Below, piece after piece: positions 36,264 through 44,841 of a stretch of 64,000 bases of DNA (position 1 is its first letter; each line of letters opens with the position of its first letter). The notes beneath the pieces were generated by a model. That model was not told where the DNA came from and ran no database searches. It saw nothing but the letters and a program-made list of their open reading frames with translations. The DNA comes from Riemerella anatipestifer (GTDB lineage: Bacteria; Bacteroidota; Bacteroidia; Flavobacteriales; Weeksellaceae). The position numbers and the translations under genes are program-made. Location of the stretch: NCBI RefSeq assembly GCF_035666175.1, contig NZ_CP142016.1, positions 248,001 to 312,000 on the forward strand, read 5' to 3'.

Positions 36264-36938
36264 ATGGATATTAAAAAGGAATTTAGAGATTTTTCGGTAA
36301 AGCACCTAGGAAATAATGGACTAGCTACCGACCAATATATGGGGACTTTTAACCCAACCAACCTTACACCATACATTATGGAAGAACGCCGTATGAATGT
36401 AGCACAAATGGACGTTTTTTCTAGATTGATGATGGATAGAATTATCTTTTTAGGCACTGGAATAGACGACCAAGTGGCAAATATTGTAACGGCTCAGCTT
36501 TTATTTTTAGAAAGTGCAGACCCTACTAAAGATATTCAGATTTACATTAACTCTCCTGGCGGAAGCGTATATGCAGGACTTGGAATTTATGATACGATGC
36601 AAATCATTAAGCCTGATGTAGCTACTATCTGTACGGGTATGGCTGCTTCTATGGGAGCTGTACTTCTTGTAGCTGGTGAAAAGGGTAAACGCTCTGCTCT
36701 TAAACATTCTAGAGTGATGATACACCAACCTAGTGGCGGTGCTCAAGGTGTAGCCAGCGATATGGAAATCAACCTTAGAGAAATGCTTAAACTGAAGAAA
36801 GAGCTTTATGATATTATCTCTGAACATTCTGGACAATCTTATGAATGGGTTGAAAAATCTTCCGATAGAGATTATTGGATGACCTCCGAAGAAGCTAAAG
36901 AATTCGGAATGATAGACGAAGTTCTAGCTAGAAAATAA
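36264..36938 (+). CDS. clpP: ATP-dependent Clp protease proteolytic subunit
   Basis: The tetradecameric serine protease partner of ClpX/ClpA-type unfoldases. Catalytic triad readable as Ser129 (TGMAASMGA), His154 (VMIHQPSGG) and Asp203 (SDRDYWM). At 224 residues it has an N-terminal extension of about 30 residues relative to E. coli, typical of Bacteroidota. It ends in a bidirectional hairpin. Confidence 0.97.
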   Translation: MDIKKEFRDFSVKHLGNNGLATDQYMGTFNPTNLTPYIMEERRMNVAQMDVFSRLMMDRIIFLGTGIDDQVANIVTAQLLFLESADPTKDIQIYINSPGGSVYAGLGIYDTMQIIKPDVATICTGMAASMGAVLLVAGEKGKRSALKHSRVMIHQPSGGAQGVASDMEINLREMLKLKKELYDIISEHSGQSYEWVEKSSDRDYWMTSEEAKEFGMIDEVLARK

Positions 36939-36950
36939 TAAACAAAACAC

Positions 36951-36975
36951 AAAACCCTAGAAATTCTAGGGTTTT
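36951..36975. terminator. bidirectional hairpin terminator after clpP
   Basis: A 12-bp perfect stem (AAAACCCTAGAA/TTCTAGGGTTTT) with a 1-base centre between clpP and the convergent gene at 37004. Confidence 0.8.
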
Positions 36976-37003
36976 ATTATATTTTTACTCAATATCTCTA
37001 TCT

Positions 37004-37708
37004 TTAGTTTAATTTCTGTATATTATTATTTCGCCACATTTTTAAAGCAAATTCTTTTATTTCTTTTGATGCTTTTGATAAATTTTCGTCTAATTGATAG
37101 TCGCCTTCCTCAAGCTTGTCTTCACCAGCCATTAGAGTAGCGTGTCCCCTTAAAGCATATTTCTGTTTGCCTTCATACATAATAATTTTCATCACATCTG
37201 GACTGATGTCCGAAGTACACAACATGGAATACATCGTCCAAATTTCGGCGATACCGTTGTTGTTTAAATCCGTGATTTTAAAAGTATCTTTAACGAAATC
37301 CATGGATAAATCAAACTCGCAGTTCAAAATAAAATCTTGTATTTTCCAGTTTAATTTATATTTATTTTCGTTTTTATCATAAAGATAATCATACACGAAA
37401 ATTTTTGCATCTTTTTCATAGTCTGCGTTGACCACCTTTTTGCTAGGCACGATGCCCGTTTCTGTTAATAGAATGATATGTTCTCCTTGTAAATCCTCTA
37501 CTCTAGCAACCTCTTTAACCTTGCCTTCAAAAGAAATCCCCTCAGGAATAGATTTATCTGAAAGTTTTTCATACGAAATTTCAAAGTTTTCCTTTTTTTC
37601 TAATTTTTCCGAGATCCCTTCTGTTGGTATTTGCTTTTCTTCTATTTTACTCTCTGTCGTATTACACGATAATAATGCAAGAGCGATTAGCAGTTTAAAA
37701 TACTTCAT
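37004..37708 (-). CDS. lipoprotein of unknown function
   Basis: A 234-residue protein with a lipoprotein signal ending LALLSC (Cys near 15), then a charged linker and a soluble domain containing ITDLNNNGIAEIWTMYS, a pattern reminiscent of calcium-binding repeat loops, though only one copy is present. I have a vague, unverified recollection that a Riemerella lipoprotein family tied to surface polysaccharide has similar features; I do not assign it. It is the downstream gene of a pair with the lipoprotein at 37735, 26 bp apart. Confidence 0.75.
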   Translation of the reverse strand: MKYFKLLIALALLSCNTTESKIEEKQIPTEGISEKLEKKENFEISYEKLSDKSIPEGISFEGKVKEVARVEDLQGEHIILLTETGIVPSKKVVNADYEKDAKIFVYDYLYDKNENKYKLNWKIQDFILNCEFDLSMDFVKDTFKITDLNNNGIAEIWTMYSMLCTSDISPDVMKIIMYEGKQKYALRGHATLMAGEDKLEEGDYQLDENLSKASKEIKEFALKMWRNNNIQKLN

Positions 37709-37734
37709 TTTACCTTCAATTTATTATGTTGATT

Positions 37735-38367
37735 TTATGCGGAACAAACCTCAAATCGGTCGATAGCCGTTAGATACCATATGTTATTGAAATAACCAAT
37801 ATAGAAAATAAACTCCTTTTGGTTTTGCCCAATTACAATGACTTTATGACTGCTTCTCTCTATGGTTTCTAACTTTTTAACCTCACTATCGGACCATGGT
37901 TTCTCATCAAAGTTAGCATTTTCAAACTTTGCAATTTCAGAAAATAAAGATTCTTTTTGATTAAGGTCGATATAAATTCCCGCAGGTTTATTCCAGCTTT
38001 CTGTTTCACAGCTATATATCGGTAGCTTTTCTTGGATAATTTTATAGTCAGTTATTATATTAGGGTCAAAAGGCAAATAACTGGGAACGGATTTGGCGAA
38101 AGAAATCTTTTCAAGATTAGCGATATTGTCCTGAGCTCCCATACGAAACAGAAAGGTGATCCCAAACTTTTTATGGATAAACTTATTTAAAGCCTTTTCA
38201 TCTTTATTCTGATAAGCTTTAATAATATTGATGATAACCGTTTGCATTTCCTTCTCCTTTTCGGAAAATCTAATTTCTTTAACCAAAGTAGGTTTACCTT
38301 CGTTAACTAACTTAGAATTCTGACAAGAAATAAAACACACTACAAAAAATAACAAAAATTTTTTCAT
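37735..38367 (-). CDS. lipoprotein of unknown function
   Basis: The frame could begin at 38391, but starting at the ATG at 38365-38367 gives a clean lipoprotein signal, MKKFLLFFVVCFISC, so I prefer it (210 residues). The mature part has KAYQNKDEKALNKFIHKKFG, a segment like NTF2-type or DUF-type small domains, and WNKPAGIYIDL. No family recognised. It is probably co-transcribed with the lipoprotein at 37004. Confidence 0.72.
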   Translation of the reverse strand: MKKFLLFFVVCFISCQNSKLVNEGKPTLVKEIRFSEKEKEMQTVIINIIKAYQNKDEKALNKFIHKKFGITFLFRMGAQDNIANLEKISFAKSVPSYLPFDPNIITDYKIIQEKLPIYSCETESWNKPAGIYIDLNQKESLFSEIAKFENANFDEKPWSDSEVKKLETIERSSHKVIVIGQNQKEFIFYIGYFNNIWYLTAIDRFEVCSA

Positions 38368-38441
38368 CGAATTTCTAATATAAAAAAACACAAAAGAGCC
38401 TAAACGTTACATTTTTTTGACTATTTTTCAAACATATCTTT

Positions 38442-39005
38442 TTAATTTTTCAGTATTTCTTCAAGCTTTTCATAATCTCCATTTTGACCAAAATTCTCAG
38501 TATTCGCTTTAGTTCCTATAATTTGACTTTTAAAACATTCAAAACATATTTTGGCAATTCCCACAGTTTTATTTTGTTTTCTGAAAATTAATATATCTCG
38601 ATAAACAGCAGGACATGCATAATCTAAATTTTGACTTACTGTTTTTTCAACAAAAATTTTATTTATTTCTTCAAATTTAGACTGACTAATTTCAGATTTT
38701 TTATAGCCAATTTTTTCCAAACTTTTGAAAAACTCAGTGTCATTTAAATCTTTAGGTTTATCACCTAAAACAATTTCAGATTTTAGATTATTAAGTTTTG
38801 AAATTTCTCTATTACTCGTTAATTCATAAATGCTGTCTATTTCGTTTTTGTAGTGGTCTATTTTGTCATATTCAAAAAAAATTCTTCCGTGTTTTGGAAC
38901 AGAATCATTTTCAGCAGATTTTATATCAACTCTTTTATTTTCCTCAACTTTTTTACAGGAAATAAAAAGTAACAATAAAATGGATAGTATAATTTTTCCT
39001 TTCAT
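38442..39005 (-). CDS. lipoprotein of unknown function, very AT-rich
   Basis: A 187-residue protein with a lipoprotein signal (ILLLLFISC) followed by a Lys/Glu/Asn-rich soluble part ending in a segment with three cysteines (YACPAVYRD, KICFECFK). The CFEC pair could be redox-active or bind metal, which is inference. Codon use is strongly A/T-biased compared with clpP or MATE on either side. No family recognised. Confidence 0.7.
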   Translation of the reverse strand: MKGKIILSILLLLFISCKKVEENKRVDIKSAENDSVPKHGRIFFEYDKIDHYKNEIDSIYELTSNREISKLNNLKSEIVLGDKPKDLNDTEFFKSLEKIGYKKSEISQSKFEEINKIFVEKTVSQNLDYACPAVYRDILIFRKQNKTVGIAKICFECFKSQIIGTKANTENFGQNGDYEKLEEILKN

Positions 39006-39071
39006 GTTGGTTATTTAACAAAATATCACATAATTTTTGTAAAGGCTATACATGTTATTGGCAAATATTTA

Positions 39072-39779
39072 TTATTCTCTGCTATAAATATTTGTCAATA
39101 AAAAACCATAATTACTATCCATTAGAGTTACATTTCCTCCAGAGAAACCAATTCCAATTCCTCCAGATGGTGTAGATATTGAAGAAGCACCGAATCCCGA
39201 AAAGCTTATAAACATTGAGTCTCCGTTTTCATTCGGTTTAACTTTTACAGATGTGCCAAATGCTTTTCCTTTTGTAACTTTCATAGGTTTATCAAATTCC
39301 ATTACCGTGTAATGAAAAGATTTGATTTTTCTTGGTTCATCATTTAAAGAATATTCCTCTATAATTTCTTTACCTAAATTATCTTTACCAAAGAAAAAAA
39401 AATTATTTTTTGGAAGATTATCTTGATTTATCTTTTTTATCTCATCTCCAATAACATAAACATCAATAACTAACTGGTTTATTCCATCTTTATTTTTAAA
39501 ATCAACAAATTTGAATGAATTAGCACCTCTCTTTTGTGCTTGGTCTTTCAACAAATAGATTACCATGTCAATATAGCTGAATTTGTTCGTTGCTTTAAGT
39601 CTTCCAATATATTTAGCCTTTGTAATATCAGTTTCTTTTGCCAAGTAAAAAAAATCTTTCTTTTCTCTTTTAGGGAGAGAATCATTTTTTATAACATGTT
39701 CAATTTTTATTTTTTGAGAAAAACAAAGATTTATTATAAAACTCATTAATATTAAAATTGTTATTTTTTTCATTTTCAT
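39072..39779 (-). CDS. exported protein of unknown function, very AT-rich
   Basis: A 235-residue protein with a signal peptide (to FSQ near residue 21), a Lys-rich middle with GRLKATNKFSYIDMVIYLL, and a glycine/serine-rich C-terminal part (FSGFGASSISTPSGGIGIG). No lipobox. Base composition is as AT-rich as its neighbour at 38442. No family recognised. The start could also be the second Met two codons later. Confidence 0.65.
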   Translation of the reverse strand: MKMKKITILILMSFIINLCFSQKIKIEHVIKNDSLPKREKKDFFYLAKETDITKAKYIGRLKATNKFSYIDMVIYLLKDQAQKRGANSFKFVDFKNKDGINQLVIDVYVIGDEIKKINQDNLPKNNFFFFGKDNLGKEIIEEYSLNDEPRKIKSFHYTVMEFDKPMKVTKGKAFGTSVKVKPNENGDSMFISFSGFGASSISTPSGGIGIGFSGGNVTLMDSNYGFLLTNIYSRE

Positions 39780-40040
39780 AATTGTTTTTGATATTATTTT
39801 ACTACACCTGACACTAACGAGAAAAGTATTTGCTATATTGCTAAGTTAAATAAATTAGTGAAAGAGAAAAGCATTATATGATGAAAATATTACAAAATCT
39901 TTATTATACATCGGACAAAAACAGGGCTAATATTATTTTTTTCATAAGAATTAAATTTATATAAAAACTTTTACTATTGCTATTCTCATGTAAAATAACC
40001 GTTATTCAGAATGACCTTTTTAATTTACCATTTGTCACTT
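39780..40040. other. 261-bp AT-rich intergenic stretch without a recognisable gene
   Basis: Lies between two minus-strand exported genes. It has stops in all frames, no tRNA-like fold and no exact TAnnTTTG element that I can find on the minus strand close to the start at 39779. Confidence 0.5.
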
Positions 40041-40499
40041 CTACATTATTCTCATGTTAAATTTTAAAGGAATATTGATATTCAGTTGTGTTCTAAATCC
40101 TTCTGTTCTATAGTGGATGGAATTATCAAACCTAAAGCCATACCCCACACCAAGCTCTAAAAAGAAATAGCTAAATCCAACTTGTGGAGAAACTGTTTTT
40201 GGAGAAACATTAAACCTTACAAAAGTGAATGGTAAATCATTTTTCTTGAATTCAAAATATTTCGTTGCATTAATCTCGGGTATGACTAAAAGTTTACCAT
40301 CAGCAGCACCTACTAATGCATTTCCACCTAATACTATAAATTCTTTGTCAAATGCAAACTTTACTCCAATATCAGCAAAACTTCTATTAAAATAGGTATA
40401 ACCTCCTTCAATAGCTATTTTTTCTTTTATATCTTGGGCATTTACCAATAGTGGTGCTCCCCCAAGAGCAAGCCCATAAAATATTTTAGAAAAATTCAT
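40041..40499 (-). CDS. small outer-membrane beta-barrel-like protein
   Basis: A 152-residue protein with a signal peptide (to about residue 21, ending VNAQ) and alternating hydrophobic strands: IAIEGGYTYFN, ADIGVKFAFD, VGFSYFFLELGVGYGF and a final LNINIPLKFNMRIM. Probably a small outer-membrane barrel; function unknown. IS copy 3 is inserted 8 bp upstream of the start codon, so it has been cut off from its original promoter. Confidence 0.65.
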   Translation of the reverse strand: MNFSKIFYGLALGGAPLLVNAQDIKEKIAIEGGYTYFNRSFADIGVKFAFDKEFIVLGGNALVGAADGKLLVIPEINATKYFEFKKNDLPFTFVRFNVSPKTVSPQVGFSYFFLELGVGYGFRFDNSIHYRTEGFRTQLNINIPLKFNMRIM

Positions 40500-40507
40500 T
40501 TATTTTA

Positions 40508-41487
40508 ACCCGTTGTGCATTATGAAATGAAAAAAACAAGAGTTGTTTATTAGACTGAAAATAAGTATATTGTTTTTGCTATAAAACGATATAAATGAAC
40601 AACTTAGAGCAAATATATGAAAGAATTTTGGAAGTTTTAGGACTTTTTTCAGAAAATCAACTGATTAGTTATCAGAGAAGAACACCTAAAATGAGCGATT
40701 TAGAAGTCATAAGTCTTAATATTACTGCTGAATACTTGAGTATTGATAGCGAATTACAGTTATTTAGAAAATTGCCAAACTCTCTGATAAACAAAATTGA
40801 AAGAAGTGTTTACAATAAGCGAAAACGAAGACTATCCCTACAAACAGAGCAAATTAGACAGCGTATTTCGATGGAGTTCAATGAGTTTGAAGATATTTTT
40901 ATCGTTGATAGCATGCCAATGAAAGTTTGTGAAAACGCTCGTTCTACTCGTTCAAAAATTTGTAAAGAGCAATCCTATTCTTCACCAACATATGGTTATT
41001 GTGCTTCACAGAAATTATATTTCTATGGCTATAAACTACACGCAGTATGTTCTTTAAATGGTGTGATTAAGAATTTTGATATAAGCCCTGCATCCGTTCA
41101 CGACATCCACTATTTAAAAGATAGTGGTGAGCAAATGCGAAACTGTACTTTAATTGGAGATAGAGGCTATTTATCAGCAAAAGTTCAAATAGATTTATTT
41201 AACTATGCTAATATTAAATTAGATACACCAATGAGAAGTAATCAGAAAGATTATATTCCTCAATTTTCATTGTACAAGAAAAAGCGAAAACGAATTGAGA
41301 CATTTTTCTCTCAACTTTGCGACCAATTTATGATTAAAAGAAACTATGCTAAAACTTTTGAAGGCTTTAAAACAAGGATAATCAGTAAAATAACCGCCGC
41401 AACGGTTATTCAATATATCAATAAATTTATCTTCCAAAGAAAATTAAATCATCTAAAAATCAGTATTATTTAAAATGCACAACGAGT
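40508..41487 (+). mobile_element. IS982-family insertion sequence, ISRa1-like, copy 3
   Basis: 980 bp with the same terminal inverted repeats. Direct repeat TTATTTTA at 40500-40507 and 41488-41495 (extendable by one T), so a simple insertion. It lies immediately upstream of the outer-membrane-type gene ending its 5' region at 40499. Confidence 0.95.
40595..41473 (+). CDS. IS982-family transposase (copy 3, intact)
   Basis: 292 residues, same protein as copy 2, with the intact DDE triad (Asp105, Asp189, Glu235). The non-coding leader reads AATAAG, as in copy 1, showing mixed single-base variants among copies. Confidence 0.95.
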   Translation: MNNLEQIYERILEVLGLFSENQLISYQRRTPKMSDLEVISLNITAEYLSIDSELQLFRKLPNSLINKIERSVYNKRKRRLSLQTEQIRQRISMEFNEFEDIFIVDSMPMKVCENARSTRSKICKEQSYSSPTYGYCASQKLYFYGYKLHAVCSLNGVIKNFDISPASVHDIHYLKDSGEQMRNCTLIGDRGYLSAKVQIDLFNYANIKLDTPMRSNQKDYIPQFSLYKKKRKRIETFFSQLCDQFMIKRNYAKTFEGFKTRIISKITAATVIQYINKFIFQRKLNHLKISII

Positions 41488-41602
41488 TTATTTTATAATT
41501 TTATTAAAAGTTATAATCTTCATCTTTTTTAGCTTTCTTAAAAAATTTCAACACTGCTAAGTTAAATAAATCCATAAGAATGGACAGTAAAAACTATATA
41601 TT

Positions 41603-41639
41603 AAAAAAAATTGCCAAAAGTTTTTCTATCTTTTGGCAA
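41603..41639 (-). terminator. rho-independent terminator for the PhnB-like gene
   Basis: On the minus strand a perfect 10-bp stem (TTGCCAAAAG/CTTTTGGCAA, 9-base loop) is followed by an 8-base T-run, 16 bp after the gene's stop. The rest of the gap between IS copy 3 and the gene is plain AT-rich DNA. Confidence 0.85.
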
Positions 41640-41655
41640 TTCATCTTTTATAAAC

Positions 41656-42093
41656 TTATTGATTATTCTGCGATTCAAAATTTATCATCCAATTAATACC
41701 AAACTTATCTGTAAACATACCAAAATAAGCACCCCAGAAAGTATCTGCCATCGGCATCGTTACCTTTCCTCCCGCAGAAAGTCCATTAAATAGTTTATCT
41801 GCTACTTCTTTACTTTCAGGCGTAATATTTATTGAAAAATTATTCCCTTGTTGAAAAGATGGTGCCCATTCTCCACCTGTATCACTTCCCATTAAAACGG
41901 TATTTCCTATAGGAAGACCTATGTGCATAATTTTATTTTTATCCACCTCACTCATTGGTGGCATTCCCTCTTGTGGAGGCATATCGCCAAATCTCCCTAC
42001 ATAGGTAAATTCTCCCCCAAACACTGATTTATAGAAATTAAATGCTTCTTCACAATTTCCATTAAAATTTAAATAGATGCTTACTGTTGTCAT
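41656..42093 (-). CDS. PhnB/YjdN-like VOC-fold protein
   Basis: A 145-residue protein of the glyoxalase/bleomycin-resistance superfamily, PhnB branch (often labelled 3-demethylubiquinone methyltransferase-like). It shows YLNFNGNCEEAFNFYKSVFG at the start and FWGAYFGMFTDKFGINWMIN at the end, the two beta-alpha-beta halves. Substrate unknown; the PhnB branch usually lacks known enzymatic activity. Monocistronic with a clear terminator. Confidence 0.88.
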   Translation of the reverse strand: MTTVSIYLNFNGNCEEAFNFYKSVFGGEFTYVGRFGDMPPQEGMPPMSEVDKNKIMHIGLPIGNTVLMGSDTGGEWAPSFQQGNNFSINITPESKEVADKLFNGLSAGGKVTMPMADTFWGAYFGMFTDKFGINWMINFESQNNQ

Positions 42094-42229
42094 TTTTATA
42101 AATTATTTGTTATCAAAATTATAGCTAAGGTAAACAAAAAAGATGAATAAACATTGCTTTTTGTTATCTTAACTGATATCAACATTTTTTAATAAACAAA
42201 TATACACTTATAACAACCCAAAAATTGGC

Positions 42230-43582
42230 TTATAATTTCATCAATGTTTTATTAACTAAAAAACGTCTTACAAGTAGTAAAGCGGAAATTGTTAAGCCAA
42301 TACCAAGAGCTATCCACATTCCAAAAGCTCCCATATTTAGGTTGATGCATAAATAATATCCTAATGGTAAGGTAATTAGCCAATAGGCGATAAATGTAAT
42401 AAAACTAGGAATTTTAACATCTTGCAATCCTCTCAAAAGACCTAACGCCGTAACTTGGATACCATCTGAAAGTTGGAAAAGAGCGGCAACAATCATCAGT
42501 TGAGAAGCTAAAACTAATACCTCCACATCTTCTTTTTTAGTAAAGAAAGTAGGAAGAACTTCTCTACCAAGTATGAAAACCATACCGCAAATTAGCATAA
42601 ATAAAAATACTATTTTCAGGTTGTTAACACCTACTTTTTTTACTTCGTCAAAGTTTTTTTCGCCTACTTTATTACCAACCATAATGGTGGAAGCTACACT
42701 AAACCCTATACAAAGATTAAAGGTAAAAGAAGCCATACTCAACGCAATCTGATGAGCGGCAATATCTCTAGCACTTACTTTACCACAAATAAAAGCAGCC
42801 GCAGCAAATGCAGTAACCTCAAAAAACATTTGTAAAGACATCGGAAATCCTAATCTAAGGAGTTTGGTAAACATTTGTTTCTTAAGTAAACTTAGTTTTA
42901 AACTGAAGTCTTCCATATATCGGCGAGTCACTTTCTCTTTTTTCATTACGAAAAATAGAAAAAACATCATGAATATTCTCGCAATGAGTGTGGCATATGC
43001 AGAACCAGCAACTCCAAAACTTGGGATAATCCAAAAGCCTTTTATCAAAATATAATTTAAAATAATATTGATGATATTAGCAATAATGGTTGCCTTGGTA
43101 ACTCCAATAGTAAATGAAAGCCCTTCTGAAACCTCTCGCATAGTTTGAAATATCATAAAGGGGAAAATACTTACCACAACTATTTTAAGGTAGGTTTCGG
43201 CATCAGGCATTATGTGAGGAGGCTGGTCAAGGTGATACATCAATGGGCTAATACCAAAAATCAGTAGAATGAGAAGAATCCCAATACTAACATTTACAAT
43301 AAGTCCGTGACTAAAAACTTGGTTAATCTGTTGATGGTCTCCTCTAGTTTGGGCTTCCGAAACCAAAGGAGGAATAGCCAAAGAAAATCCCAAAGCCACT
43401 ACAAAAATGGAAAAAAATATGCCGTTTGCTAAAGAAACCGAAGCCAGTGCGTCGGCTCCTAGTAAGTTTCCTACAATAATATTGTCAAATAAATTAACGG
43501 AAACTTGCCCTACCTGTGTTAGCATCACGGGTAAGGCAAGTTTCATAAGTCGTTTGGTATAAACCGTATCTAAGAAAGACAT
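42230..43582 (-). CDS. MATE-family multidrug/sodium efflux transporter
   Basis: The 450-residue inner-membrane protein has about 12 helices with the duplicated MATE pattern: LALPVMLTQVGQVSVNLFDN in the first half and RLGFPMSLQMFFEVTAFAA in the second. NorM-like in length. Drug substrates cannot be predicted. It is 38 bp downstream of the response-regulator gene in the same direction, so regulation by or with it is conceivable. Confidence 0.92.
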   Translation of the reverse strand: MSFLDTVYTKRLMKLALPVMLTQVGQVSVNLFDNIIVGNLLGADALASVSLANGIFFSIFVVALGFSLAIPPLVSEAQTRGDHQQINQVFSHGLIVNVSIGILLILLIFGISPLMYHLDQPPHIMPDAETYLKIVVVSIFPFMIFQTMREVSEGLSFTIGVTKATIIANIINIILNYILIKGFWIIPSFGVAGSAYATLIARIFMMFFLFFVMKKEKVTRRYMEDFSLKLSLLKKQMFTKLLRLGFPMSLQMFFEVTAFAAAAFICGKVSARDIAAHQIALSMASFTFNLCIGFSVASTIMVGNKVGEKNFDEVKKVGVNNLKIVFLFMLICGMVFILGREVLPTFFTKKEDVEVLVLASQLMIVAALFQLSDGIQVTALGLLRGLQDVKIPSFITFIAYWLITLPLGYYLCINLNMGAFGMWIALGIGLTISALLLVRRFLVNKTLMKL

Positions 43583-43620
43583 AACATTATGATAAGTTTA
43601 TAAGGCTAATATTTCTCCTG

Positions 43621-44805
43621 TTATTTTTTAACAAAGTTGGAAATATCATTCTCGCTTACAGGATTTTCGCCTAATATAATTAGCCTTTCCACGACATTTC
43701 TTAACTCACGAATATTACCTGTCCAATCATAGTTTTGAAGAGCTTTTAGAGCTTCCTTACTAAATTCTTTTACAGGACTACCATTCTCAGAAGCTATATT
43801 TTGTGCAAAATGTTCCACAAGTAGAGGTATATCTTTTTTCCTATCATTAAGAGCAGGAACTTGTATTTCTATTACCGAAAGTCGGTGGTATAAATCTTCT
43901 CTAAATCGTCCTTCCTCTATCTCTTTTTGTAAGTTTTTATTAGTTGCTGCTAAGACTCTTACATCTATTTTTATTTCTTTATCACTTCCCACAGGAGATA
44001 CTTTATGTTCTTGTAAGACTCTGAGCACTTTGGCTTGTGCCACCAAACTCATATCACCTATTTCGTCTAAAAATATCGTTCCTCCATTAGCTTGCTCAAA
44101 TTTACCAGACTTATCCTTAACAGCACCTGTAAAAGAGCCTTTCATATGTCCGAACAATTCGCTCTCTATCAATTCTGAAGGTATTGCAGCACAGTTTACC
44201 TCTACCATGGGGCCTTTGGAGCGTTCACTTTGGGAATGTAAAGCATGAGCGACAAGCTCCTTACCAGCACCATTAGGTCCAGTAATGAGAACTCTAGCAT
44301 CAGACGGAGCCACTTTATCTATCATATCTTGGATTTTCTTAAGGGCTTCCGAGCTACCAATCATTTGGTATTTTTTATTTACTTTTTTCTTAAGCTGAGT
44401 ATTCTCCTTCTTTAAAATTTGATTAGAAGCTTTGAGTTCCTTTCGCTCCAAAGTATTTCTTACACTCGTGATAAGTCGGTTAAGATCTATAGGTTTTTCT
44501 ATAAAGTCGTAAGCACCTTGTTTAAGGCATTGCACCGCTGTATTGATGTCTCCGTGGGCAGAAATCATCACAAAAGCAGTATCTGGTTTTATTTCCAATG
44601 CTTTTTGTAAAAGTTCTGTACCTGATACTTTAGGCATCTTTATATCGGATATTACTAAAGAAAAATCTTCTTTTTCTATTAGTTTATAGGCCTCTAATCC
44701 GTCATCTGCTACTAAAATTTCATAATCTTTAACTTCCTCAGAAAGAATATTTTTAAGCAAGCCTGAAATAGCTTTTTCGTCTTCTACAATTAATATTTTT
44801 TGCAT
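43621..44805 (-). CDS. sigma-54-activating response regulator without DNA-binding domain
   Basis: NtrC-type regulator that opens sigma-54 promoters. Receiver domain with phospho-acceptor Asp54 (LVISDIKMP), a linker coiled coil (about 120-145), and an AAA+ domain with Walker A GPNGAGKE (176-183), the sigma-54 contact loop GSFTGA (223-228) and Walker B TIFLDEIG. At 394 residues it stops right after the AAA+ lid (GNIRELRNVVERL, ENDISNFVKK); the Fis-type helix-turn-helix of NtrC is absent, and the downstream frame does not encode one. No histidine kinase is adjacent. A -7 element lies 4 bp before the ATG. Confidence 0.92.
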   Translation of the reverse strand: MQKILIVEDEKAISGLLKNILSEEVKDYEILVADDGLEAYKLIEKEDFSLVISDIKMPKVSGTELLQKALEIKPDTAFVMISAHGDINTAVQCLKQGAYDFIEKPIDLNRLITSVRNTLERKELKASNQILKKENTQLKKKVNKKYQMIGSSEALKKIQDMIDKVAPSDARVLITGPNGAGKELVAHALHSQSERSKGPMVEVNCAAIPSELIESELFGHMKGSFTGAVKDKSGKFEQANGGTIFLDEIGDMSLVAQAKVLRVLQEHKVSPVGSDKEIKIDVRVLAATNKNLQKEIEEGRFREDLYHRLSVIEIQVPALNDRKKDIPLLVEHFAQNIASENGSPVKEFSKEALKALQNYDWTGNIRELRNVVERLIILGENPVSENDISNFVKK

Positions 44806-44809
44806 AGAA

Positions 44810-44817
44810 CAAAGATA
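44810..44817 (-). promoter_or_regulatory. Bacteroidota -7 promoter element abutting the response-regulator start
   Basis: Minus-strand TATCTTTG, exact consensus, ending only 4 bp before the ATG at 44805, which would place transcription start at or next to the initiator codon. Confidence 0.55.
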
Positions 44818-44841
44818 GTTATATTTAAATTAAATTCTAAA

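Noticed and set aside
39979..40060. Repeated ATTCTCATGT near the end of the barrel gene at 40041 and 60 bp downstream.
   Set aside because: Only about ten bases match; too short to indicate a duplication.
39839..41571. The 17-bp sequence TGCTAAGTTAAATAAAT occurs at 39839-39855 and again at 41555-41571, flanking the barrel gene and IS copy 3.
   Set aside because: In AT-rich DNA of this length one such match is expected by chance, and the similarity does not extend into the flanks.
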